From a bacterium (GTDB lineage: Bacteria > Vulcanimicrobiota > Xenobia > Xenobiales > Xenobiaceae): a stretch of DNA of 31,233 bases. Below the pieces are notes generated by a model. It worked only from the letters and a program-made list of their open reading frames with translations. It searched no databases and was not told the origin of the DNA. The first letter of the stretch is position 1. Each line of letters starts with the position of its first letter. The position numbers were made by a program, and so were the translations under genes. Where the stretch lies: assembly GCA_022839105.1 (NCBI GenBank), contig JALHDH010000020.1, positions 1 through 31,233 on the forward strand, written 5' to 3'. Shown piece by piece: positions 23,612 to 30,443 of this stretch.

Positions 23612-23985
23612 CCATGCCGATCGTCGAGCTTTCCCGTTGCGATCTGGGCGAGACCTGGCAGGAGGAAGACGAGAGCATCTCGCTGGCGGTCCACAACTTC
23701 CTCTTCAACCTGAACCGTCAGGAATTCGAGAAGGTGGCCCTGATGATCCGCCAGACCGAGGACCTGCGCTCGCATGCCCAGGACGAGGAACCCCAGCCGG
23801 TGGCCAGCTCGGATATCGGCCAGACCTTCTTTGAGGGGGGCGGCGAATTCAGCGTCTCGGTGTACAACTTCAGCTTCTACCTCACCAGCGAAGAGTTCGC
23901 CCAGTTCGCCAGCATGGTGGCCCGGACCGAACGCATCCTGACCGGCGAGTTTCCGGCCAGGAAGCTGCCGGGCAACTCCAACTAG
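23608..23985 (+). CDS. Small protein made of two tandem repeats, unknown function
   Basis: A 125-residue acidic, soluble protein with no family I recognise. It is an internal duplication: residues about 23-52 (ISLAVHNFLFNLNRQEFEKV followed by ALMIRQTEDL) and 80-109 (FSVSVYNFSFYLTSEEFAQF followed by ASMVARTERI) align without gaps. Both have a hydrophobic strand with N-F-x-F, a loop with EEF/QEF and an amphipathic helix ending in RQT/ART. Each unit is probably strand-strand-helix. The GTG start overlaps the M20 stop by four bases (GTGA); the ATG at 23614 is an alternative. A terminator follows at 24013. Coupling to the peptidase suggests a shared role, such as a regulatory or accessory subunit (inference). 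Confidence 0.75.
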   Translation: MTMPIVELSRCDLGETWQEEDESISLAVHNFLFNLNRQEFEKVALMIRQTEDLRSHAQDEEPQPVASSDIGQTFFEGGGEFSVSVYNFSFYLTSEEFAQFASMVARTERILTGEFPARKLPGNSN

Positions 23986-24012
23986 AGACCACGCCTCCCC
24001 GTCCAGGGAGGA

Positions 24013-24070
24013 CCGGGGCCGCCTCCCGGGATGGCAGATCGCCTGAACAGGGGGGCGGCCCTCGGTTTTT
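24013..24070 (+). terminator. Probable rho-independent terminator after the two-repeat gene
   Basis: CCGGGGCCGCCTCCC (24013-24027) pairs with GGGGGGCGGCCCTCGG (24050-24065), with one bulge and one G-U pair, around a loop of about 22 bases. TTTTT follows at 24066-24070. The remaining bases to 24274 hold no gene I can support. Confidence 0.6.
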
Positions 24071-24274
24071 GGGGGAACGGGCGCCGAGAGAGCGGGCCGA
24101 GCCTCTCCTGTCCGGCGGGATTCACCTTGCCCTCCACGAAGCGCCTGGGGCCCGAATCGACCCGGTTCAACGCCAGATGTCCGGGGAATCGGGACCGGTC
24201 CAGGCGTGGTTCGGGGGGCTTCCCGCCCTTCCACAAGAGGAGTCGGCTCCTGACGGAGAGGGGATCCTGCTGAC

Positions 24275-26104
24275 ATGAACCAGAAGAGCGCTCGGCTTCC
24301 TGGTCGGCGGGAAGACCCCTCCGGGCCGGCTCCCACGAGAGCCCTCGCCACGGGGCAGCCGAGACCGGGTGCCCGAGACCTGCTCAGAGAAGCCCTGGGG
24401 CTGGTCCTGGTCACCGCGGCGTGGCTGTACGTGCTGGCCAGCTTTCCCGTGAGCACGCAGGACCTGCCCTTGCTCTGCGTGGATGGCCGCCAGATCTCAT
24501 TCAGCGTGAACCTGATCCCGCTGACACTGGAGGCCGCCCTCGAAGCCACCTACCCCCCGCTGGTCTACCTCTTGACGCTGCCGTTCTACAAGATTCTGGG
24601 CGTGAACCCGACGGCGGCCTTCCTGTGCGTCACCCTCCAGACCGCCCTCCTGGCTCCGGCCACCTACCTCCTGGCCAGATCGATCACGGGACCGGCCGGC
24701 GCCTGGGTCGCCTTCCTCCTGACCGCCGCCTCGACGGTGGCCCTCGCCTTCTCAGGAGCCTATTTCCCCGATCAGATGACGTCCCTTCTGACCCCCCTGC
24801 TCCTGGCAAGCTGGCTTGCCTCGCGGGGGCTCACCCGCACCTGGGCCTCCGTGATCTTTGGAATCCTGCTCGGCCTGGGGCTCCTGGTCAAGCTCACCTT
24901 CCTGATCTTCACGTGGGTCGTCCTGCTCGATGCCGCCTGGCAGGTCCTCCGCCGGCCCGACAGGCTCCGGCTCAACTCACTCCCGGCCCTGCTCTTCCTG
25001 GGAAGCAGCCTGGCTGCCTACCTGAATTGGACCAGCATGCCCAGGGAAGGCTACCTGGTCGGCTTCCTGGCCGGGGAACTGGCCCTGGTCCTGCTCGGTC
25101 TCTGGCTTTTCAGGAGCCTGCGGACGGAAGGTTCGCTCCAGGTTCAAAAAGGGGTCCGGCTTCTCATCGCCCTCACCCTGGCCCTGGGCCTGGCCGCCCC
25201 CTACTACGCGATCAGCCTCAAACGGGTCGCAACCCTGTATGCGACCTACGAAACCTGGGTACAGAATGCCCCCGAGGTCAGCCGCCAGGTCGGCCCGCTG
25301 AACTTCCAGGTTCCGCTCTTCCCAGGCGTGGCCTGGTTCCTTCCCTTGGGCCTCTCGGCGCTGTTCCTGACGCCCCGGTCGATCCGACGCAGGGGAATGC
25401 TGATCGCCGCACAACTGGCCCTGGCCTACCTGGGTCTGCTGGTCATGGACCTGGACTATGACCCGGTCATGGTCCGTTACCTGGTGCATTGCGTCCCCCT
25501 GGCGGCCACCCTGGCAGGTATGGGAACCCGCTGGCTGGGTCGGCTGGCTCCGGTGGCGCCGGTCCTGCTCCTGGGCTGGCTCCTCCACCAGTACAACCCC
25601 GATGAATGGGTGGCCATCCGAACCGGGAAGGCGGTCCTGACCATCGGAGACCAGCCGGCTCCCACATTCCCCGAGTCCCCGGTCGTCAGGGAGCTTGTGC
25701 GGCTCCTGCAGCTCCGGTTCCCCGAACGGGCCGACGTCGAGATCTGGCTGGTCTGCCGCGCCGTTCAACTGGAGACCAAGGAACTCATGCCGGAACTGGG
25801 CTGGCCGACCCAGGAACTGGCTGCAGCCCTGAGCATCCCATTCCGCAAGGGCCTGGTCCGGACCCTCGATCTGGATGGCCCCCTCCCCTCAGACGGACTC
25901 GCAGGCTCCCAGAGACCCGATTGCATCCTGACCGTCACCCCCTCCCCCCCAGAGGAGCTGGACATGGTCCGTGACGCCGAGCGTTCCCTGGGAATCCATC
26001 TGGTCCGACTGGAGGGCGCCTCCGACCTCGCCTGCCGCCTGACGCTCTGGGAGGTCCTCCCGGAAGCCGGAAACCTCCCAGAGAGCCCGGATTCGACCCC
26101 CTGA
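24275..26104 (+). CDS. GT-C glycosyltransferase, family 39/ArnT-like
   Basis: A 609-residue polytopic membrane protein with about ten hydrophobic segments between residues 38 and 440 and a soluble C-terminal tail of about 160 residues. The layout fits GT-C enzymes, which move a sugar from a polyprenyl-phosphate donor to a periplasmic acceptor. Visible features: an acidic first loop (STQDLPLLCVDGRQ, with D63 and D70 as candidate catalytic or metal residues), the typical YPPLVYLLTLPFYK after it, and repeated PATYLLARSITGPAGAWVAF-like helices. The start is ATG at 24275, with a weak GGAGAGGGG upstream. It could use the lipid-pentose made by the UbiA/DprE1/DprE2 cassette, though it is 13 kb away. 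Donor and acceptor are unproven. Confidence 0.78.
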   Translation: MNQKSARLPGRREDPSGPAPTRALATGQPRPGARDLLREALGLVLVTAAWLYVLASFPVSTQDLPLLCVDGRQISFSVNLIPLTLEAALEATYPPLVYLLTLPFYKILGVNPTAAFLCVTLQTALLAPATYLLARSITGPAGAWVAFLLTAASTVALAFSGAYFPDQMTSLLTPLLLASWLASRGLTRTWASVIFGILLGLGLLVKLTFLIFTWVVLLDAAWQVLRRPDRLRLNSLPALLFLGSSLAAYLNWTSMPREGYLVGFLAGELALVLLGLWLFRSLRTEGSLQVQKGVRLLIALTLALGLAAPYYAISLKRVATLYATYETWVQNAPEVSRQVGPLNFQVPLFPGVAWFLPLGLSALFLTPRSIRRRGMLIAAQLALAYLGLLVMDLDYDPVMVRYLVHCVPLAATLAGMGTRWLGRLAPVAPVLLLGWLLHQYNPDEWVAIRTGKAVLTIGDQPAPTFPESPVVRELVRLLQLRFPERADVEIWLVCRAVQLETKELMPELGWPTQELAAALSIPFRKGLVRTLDLDGPLPSDGLAGSQRPDCILTVTPSPPEELDMVRDAERSLGIHLVRLEGASDLACRLTLWEVLPEAGNLPESPDSTP

Positions 26105-26202
26105 GACGGATCTGCCGGGGGGCTGGATCCCGGTTCGGCCGGCGCAAGGAGACGCACAAGCCGGGCGGTGGGAACGGCCGAGGCCGGCCCACGGCCAGGG
26201 GC

Positions 26203-27225
26203 CTACCAGCCAAGCCGGTCTGCAACGGCATTGAGCGCCCGGAGAAGTCCCGCATAGAAGATCGGGACCCGCACCGGATCCGAGATCAGCTTGTAGGGCA
26301 TCAGGCGCAGCCAGTGCACAACCTCATGAACATAGGCGCTGGTCACCTCGGCCCGGGAATGATGCAGGCGCAGGTAGGCATCGAGGTCGGAATGGAGCCG
26401 GGCATAGGCGGGCGAAGGGTCGACGGAGAAGTCGATCGAGACCTTCCCGGTTCCCGTGCGGACGGTGACCTCCCTGGCGCGGGCCAGGAGTTCGTAGCCG
26501 CCGTGGAAGGACTGAAGGAGCTTGGCGTAGTCGAGAAGAGGCGTATCCAGAAGATTGCCTCCGTTCGGGTCGATGAGATAGAAGCCCGGGGAGCCGCCCT
26601 CCCCATCGCAGCACAGGATGTTCTCGACCGTCAGATCCCCGTGGAGGCGGGCGACCTTGTCGTGTGCCAGGAGCTCGCGCAACCTGGCCGGTTCGAGCAG
26701 CCCGACGAGGCCCGGCAGGTTGCGCAGGGCCCGGCCGTTCACGACCAGGCTTTCCCCGGCCAGCAATGGAGCGAGCAGACCGGCATCCAGGAGAATCTCC
26801 AGCCTGGCCACCACCTTGCGCTGGATATAGCGGTCGATGGCCTCCCCGGTGGCCGGGACGGCGTCCGCGTGAATCGACGCGACGAGCGAGTCGAGGATGG
26901 CCACCATCCGGGCGCGGTTCTCCTCGGGAGAGTGGGTGTGGAGATATCCGAAGAAGTCGACGGCATCGGCCCGGTAGGGCATGTCGTAGCGGCAATGGAC
27001 CTCATCCCGAAGCACCTCGAGGATCGGCGTCACCGGGACACCGGCCTGTGCGAGTTCCAGCAGATGCTCGGTCTGGGCGAAGAGCCGATCCTTGTCCGCG
27101 CCAAAGACGAACTTGCGATAGAAGAGCCTGTCTTCGCGGCGGCACAGCAGCGTGGTCGCGCTTGAGCCCGAAGAGAGGTCTGCCACGATGCGCAGGCCGA
27201 GGTCCGGGCGGGGCGTCCCGCTCAT
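26203..27225 (-). CDS. APH/choline-kinase-like phosphotransferase
   Basis: A 340-residue small-molecule kinase of the APH fold. K38 in LFYRKFVF is the likely ATP lysine. The catalytic loop is LHGDLTVENIL with D197 and N202, and the metal-binding position is D219 in YLIDPNGGN, where the usual D-x-D/E is replaced by D-P-N. An aminoglycoside resistance role is unlikely from context: its ATG overlaps the stop of a nucleotidyltransferase gene (ATGA at 27225-27222) and a HAD phosphatase gene diverges from the pair. The set resembles kinase plus cytidylyl/guanylyl-transferase plus phosphatase modules that activate alcohols or sugars for surface polymers (LicA/LicC or heptose pathways as analogies). 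The substrate is unknown. Confidence 0.82.
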   Translation of the reverse strand: MSGTPRPDLGLRIVADLSSGSSATTLLCRREDRLFYRKFVFGADKDRLFAQTEHLLELAQAGVPVTPILEVLRDEVHCRYDMPYRADAVDFFGYLHTHSPEENRARMVAILDSLVASIHADAVPATGEAIDRYIQRKVVARLEILLDAGLLAPLLAGESLVVNGRALRNLPGLVGLLEPARLRELLAHDKVARLHGDLTVENILCCDGEGGSPGFYLIDPNGGNLLDTPLLDYAKLLQSFHGGYELLARAREVTVRTGTGKVSIDFSVDPSPAYARLHSDLDAYLRLHHSRAEVTSAYVHEVVHWLRLMPYKLISDPVRVPIFYAGLLRALNAVADRLGW

Positions 27226-28004
27226 CGCAAGCCTTCCAGTCGCCGGAGGCAGGCGGGGTCCGCCTCGGCGATCTGGAGCTCCTCGGGTGTGCCGAAGGGG
27301 ATGTGGAAGTCGGTTTCGAAGGCCCGGACCTCGCCGCCGGCCGCAAGGATCTCGTTGAAGACGCCGCTCACGAAGGATTCCTCATCGTGGCTTTTCTCGA
27401 CCTGAAGACGGGCCGCCCTCAGGAAGGTCTGCTTGTCGCGAAACCAGTAGGCGCCGCAGATGGCATCCTGGCTCACGACCTTCTTCTCGGCCGTTCCCGT
27501 GACGCGTCCGTGCTGGTCGTAGGCCACGAAACCGTACCGAGGCTCGTTGGACCTGAAGGTGAGAAGCGCGCCCTCGGGGGAAGGCTGCCACTCCACCTGG
27601 CGCTTCTGTCGGCAGAATCGCTCGAAGGCGACGGAGCGGAAGGCGTGGTCGCAATCGTTGAAGAGCAGGGCTTCGCCCTCGGGCAGGACCGCAGCTCCGG
27701 CCAGGCAGGTCCACGTGGCGCCTGGCGGGGTCTCGGGAAGCACCAGGATGCGGGCCTCGGGGAAGCGGGCAAGGATCGCCTCGTCGATGGCGTGCCGGCT
27801 CACATGCTCCTGGATCGTGACGAAGACGAGCGAGGCGAGTTCGACAGACTTTTCCAGGGAGCGGACGGACCAATAGAAGAAGGGTTCGCCCGCAAGCCCG
27901 ATCAGGGGTTTGGGGCGCGCGAATCCGCGCTCGGCGAAGCGTGTTCCTCCGCCAGCCATCGGCATGACCAGGTGCAGCCTGCGACTATGACCCTTCAAAA
28001 CCAT
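27222..28004 (-). CDS. Sugar-nucleotidyltransferase-like NTP transferase
   Basis: A 260-residue GT-A-fold nucleotidyltransferase, likely joining a sugar or alcohol phosphate to an NTP. The signature VMPMAGGGTRFAERGFARPK and the following PLIGLAG form the nucleotide-binding loop, and LLFNDCDHAF holds the metal-binding aspartates. Later features are YGFVAYDQHGRVTGTAEKK and CGAYWFRD. The start is ATG at 28004; a longer frame to 28220 is rejected because it overlaps the divergent HAD gene. No SD sequence is present; a -10-like TACACT ends six bases before the ATG, suggesting a leaderless mRNA. It is coupled by a four-base overlap to the kinase gene downstream. Confidence 0.85.
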   Translation of the reverse strand: MVLKGHSRRLHLVMPMAGGGTRFAERGFARPKPLIGLAGEPFFYWSVRSLEKSVELASLVFVTIQEHVSRHAIDEAILARFPEARILVLPETPPGATWTCLAGAAVLPEGEALLFNDCDHAFRSVAFERFCRQKRQVEWQPSPEGALLTFRSNEPRYGFVAYDQHGRVTGTAEKKVVSQDAICGAYWFRDKQTFLRAARLQVEKSHDEESFVSGVFNEILAAGGEVRAFETDFHIPFGTPEELQIAEADPACLRRLEGLR

Positions 28005-28010
28005 GCAAGT

Positions 28011-28020
28011 AGTGTAGACT
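28011..28020. promoter_or_regulatory. Overlapping divergent -10 elements between the nucleotidyltransferase and HAD genes
   Basis: The ten bases AGTGTAGACT contain TAGACT on the plus strand (28015-28020) and TACACT on the minus strand (28016-28011). They end seven and six bases before the respective ATGs at 28028 and 28004. Only 23 bp separate the two start codons and neither gene has an SD sequence, so both mRNAs would be leaderless and the promoters mutually exclusive. -35 elements are weak on both sides. Confidence 0.45.
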
Positions 28021-28027
28021 TCCCGAT

Positions 28028-28618
28028 ATGAAAAGGCGACTGATCCTCTGCGATCTCGACGGTACGCTCTACGACACGAGCGAAGTGAACTTCGAGTCCT
28101 ACCGGCGAGCCCTGGCGGAGGAAGGCGTCGAACTCGAGGCGGGTTCCTTCCGAAAGCACTGCTTCGGCGGCCATTACCGCGACTTCCTCCCGCTTCTCGC
28201 CCCCGGCCTGGACCAGGCAAAGCTCGAGCGGGTCCACGACCGCAAGGTCGAACTCTATGATTCCTGCCTGGGCTCGGCGCGTGAGAACACCGAACTCTTC
28301 GAGCGACTCGAGGCCCTTCGGGAGGATTCCTGGATCGCGCTGGTCACCACCGCCTCGCGCGCCTGTGCGGGGAAACTGCTCGCGCACTTCGGACGGGGCG
28401 GCTTCTTCGACCTGGTCCTCTGCGGAGAGGACGTGGCGCGAAGCAAGCCGGACCCCGAAGGCTTTCTGGCCGCGATGGCGCATTTCGGCATGAAGGCAGG
28501 CGACACGACCATCTACGAGGACTCTCCGGCCGGCCTGGCGGCCGCCCGCGCCACCGGCGCGCAGGTCCTGGCGGTGAGCTTCCCCGGGCCGACCCCGCCC
28601 CTCCCTCCGCCGCGATGA
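28028..28618 (+). CDS. HAD-superfamily phosphatase
   Basis: A 196-residue cytoplasmic phosphohydrolase of the beta-phosphoglucomutase/GmhB-like HAD group. The four motifs are CDLDGTLYD (nucleophile and acid/base Asp), VTTAS, RSKPDPEGF (Lys) and IYEDSPAG (metal-binding acidic pair), with a helical cap between motifs I and II. The ATG at 28028 has no SD sequence and a -10-like element seven bases upstream. Its partner genes on the other strand (nucleotidyltransferase and kinase) suggest that it removes a phosphate in the same activation pathway; this is inference from position. The C-terminus is proline-rich (PGPTPPLPPPR). Confidence 0.87.
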   Translation: MKRRLILCDLDGTLYDTSEVNFESYRRALAEEGVELEAGSFRKHCFGGHYRDFLPLLAPGLDQAKLERVHDRKVELYDSCLGSARENTELFERLEALREDSWIALVTTASRACAGKLLAHFGRGGFFDLVLCGEDVARSKPDPEGFLAAMAHFGMKAGDTTIYEDSPAGLAAARATGAQVLAVSFPGPTPPLPPPR

Positions 28619-28657
28619 CCGATTGGACTCCCCCGCCAGGAGGAACCGTGGACCAGG

Positions 28658-28691
28658 GAACGTCAGGGCCCTGACGACTCAGGGCCGTTCC
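28658..28691. terminator. Palindromic hairpin between convergent genes, possible bidirectional terminator
   Basis: CGTCAGGGCCCTGACG (28661-28676) is a perfect 16-base palindrome. GGCCCTGA (28667-28674) also pairs with TCAGGGCC (28679-28686) around CGAC, and the flanks GGAACG and CGTTCC can extend the stem. It lies in the 145-bp gap between the convergent HAD and SGNH genes. There is no T-run on either side. Confidence 0.4.
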
Positions 28692-28763
28692 GGATCTGCG
28701 CGTCTGGCCGGGCCCGGAGAGGAGCCGTGCAGGGTTGGATCTCCAGGGTGCCTCCTCTCGCTC

Positions 28764-30356
28764 TCACCGCTTTTCGACGGGTTCTCGAGAGCGGCGCTGC
28801 TGGACGCAGGCCCCCTGCCACCCTGCGAGAAGCTCGACCAGGTGGGGGTCCTCGCCTCCCCGGCGGAGGAACTCCCGCCAACCCTGCATCGCCTCGTCCA
28901 GCCGTCCGGCCTGGGCCAGGGCGTGGCCAAGGTTCCGCCACAGGACCGCTCTTTCGGGCGACAAGGCCAGGGCCCGCCGGTAGTGCCCGACGGCCTGGTC
29001 CGATTCCGAGCGCAGGAAGGCCTGATGCCCCTGAAGGACGCTGTCGGCCAGGTCCTTCTCCACCTTCAGGCCTGCCAGGCCAGCAGCGCACTCTCCGGGG
29101 TCCCCGAAGGCCTCCAGGTCCAGAGGGTCCTCGCCCCCTGCACGGGAAGGAGCGGTCGGTTCCGGAAGGAGCCCCTGATCCTTCAGCAAGCCGACCAGAG
29201 CCAGGGCCACCGACCGGTTGGCGCGAGGAAGCAGGTGGCAATGGCTCAGGAAGACCTCAGTGCCGAGGACCGGCCCGTACTCCCGGCGCAGCTCGGCCGC
29301 AACATCCAGGAAGAAGGTTCCGGAGGCCGCGGCGGCCTGCTGGACCCGTAGATTCTGGGAAGGAAGAGCGCGTATCGGAAGGGGGTCCAACTCCACCGCG
29401 CGAGAAAGGTGGATGGCCGCTTCCTGCCCCCGCCCCTCCCGCAGCAACCACTGCCCCAAGACATAGTGTCCCCAGGCCTGATCCGGATTTCGCCGACAGG
29501 ACTCCTCCAGGACCTCCAGCAGCCGACCCTCCTGGCCGGCTGCCTGGAACTCGGCCTCGAGGTCCGAAATAAATCTTCGGACGGGATCCTTGGGCGGGAA
29601 GACCTCATTGACCGCCACCGAGCACAGGACCAGCGGCACCCCCCGCGCCCGACAGGCCTCCCCCATCCTGACCAGGTTCTGCTCGTAGCGGGCCTCGACC
29701 AGGGGGATGTCCTCCTGGGCGATCGTGGAGGGAAGATCGGAGATCTCCTGGCCAGCCATGTCCAGGCGGGGCGAAGGCCTCTGAAAGACACTCGCCAGCC
29801 ATCGGTAGAGAGCCAGATTCTGCAGGACGGAACGAGCCCTCTCGGCGGAAGCCGTCCAATGCGGATTCTGGTGTTTGTAGATCAGGAGCCTGAAGAATTC
29901 GTTGTTGCCACCGTAGTGGACGACCAGGTCGGGATCGAGGCGCTCGAGCCCCTCCAAGAGGAAGCGCAGTTGCTGAGCCGAGTCGGACCCGGGCACCCCG
30001 CCGTTGATGGTCTCGACCGCGATCCCCTCCTGGTTCAGGAGGCGCTGCAGATGACCCGGAATGCTCTGGAAGGGGACGACCCCGTTTCCCCGGAGTGCCG
30101 AGCTGCCCAGAAGCAGGACCCGGAAGGGGCCTCCGGCTCGGCGAGGCGGGATGAGGTCGCCCATCCGCGTCGTCTGGAGGCCCGAGTGCTCCGGCCCCAG
30201 GAGCCAGGCCTGCTGCTGGTTCCGATAGGCCATCAACTCGGGATTCATGGGCGGCCCCCAGCGCTGGGCCCACTGGTCGGCCAGGAGGAGGAAGCCCAAG
30301 GCGACGAGGAGCGCCAGCAACGGGCGGGAACGGGGCCGGCGCCTCAGGTCAACCAT
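28764..30356 (-). CDS. SGNH-fold hydrolase with TPR repeats
   Basis: A 530-residue protein anchored by an N-terminal helix (residues 12-26, after an Arg-rich start), with the remainder probably periplasmic. SGNH elements: the nucleophile block LLLGSSALRGNG (S86 expected), G120 in NGGVPGSDS, N151 in HYGGNNEF, and a C-terminal block with H374 (FLSHCHLLPRAN), where the usual D-x-x-H aspartate is Ser. A TPR-like pair (about 291-325) is inserted before the last block, and further TPRs occupy about 440-505 (SDQAVGHYRRALALSPERAV). Such proteins often act on acyl or acetyl groups of glycans; the substrate is unknown. The ATG at 30356 has only a weak SD sequence. Confidence 0.82.
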   Translation of the reverse strand: MVDLRRRPRSRPLLALLVALGFLLLADQWAQRWGPPMNPELMAYRNQQQAWLLGPEHSGLQTTRMGDLIPPRRAGGPFRVLLLGSSALRGNGVVPFQSIPGHLQRLLNQEGIAVETINGGVPGSDSAQQLRFLLEGLERLDPDLVVHYGGNNEFFRLLIYKHQNPHWTASAERARSVLQNLALYRWLASVFQRPSPRLDMAGQEISDLPSTIAQEDIPLVEARYEQNLVRMGEACRARGVPLVLCSVAVNEVFPPKDPVRRFISDLEAEFQAAGQEGRLLEVLEESCRRNPDQAWGHYVLGQWLLREGRGQEAAIHLSRAVELDPLPIRALPSQNLRVQQAAAASGTFFLDVAAELRREYGPVLGTEVFLSHCHLLPRANRSVALALVGLLKDQGLLPEPTAPSRAGGEDPLDLEAFGDPGECAAGLAGLKVEKDLADSVLQGHQAFLRSESDQAVGHYRRALALSPERAVLWRNLGHALAQAGRLDEAMQGWREFLRRGGEDPHLVELLAGWQGACVQQRRSREPVEKR

Positions 30357-30443
30357 CCTGGAGCGATTCTGGTGTTTCGCAGGGGAGTCCTCCCCAGGCC
30401 TGACGCGGCCAGGCGCCGGCCCGTGGCCCGGCGGTCCGGATCC

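Noticed and set aside
24031..24273. An 80-codon plus-strand frame between the two-repeat gene and the GT-C gene
   Set aside because: It starts inside the terminator loop, has no SD sequence and an arbitrary basic, Pro/Arg-rich composition.
29866..30377. The string GATTCTGGTGTTT occurring twice about 500 bp apart
   Set aside because: Only 13 bases, one copy inside a coding region and one intergenic, with no flanking similarity; probably chance.
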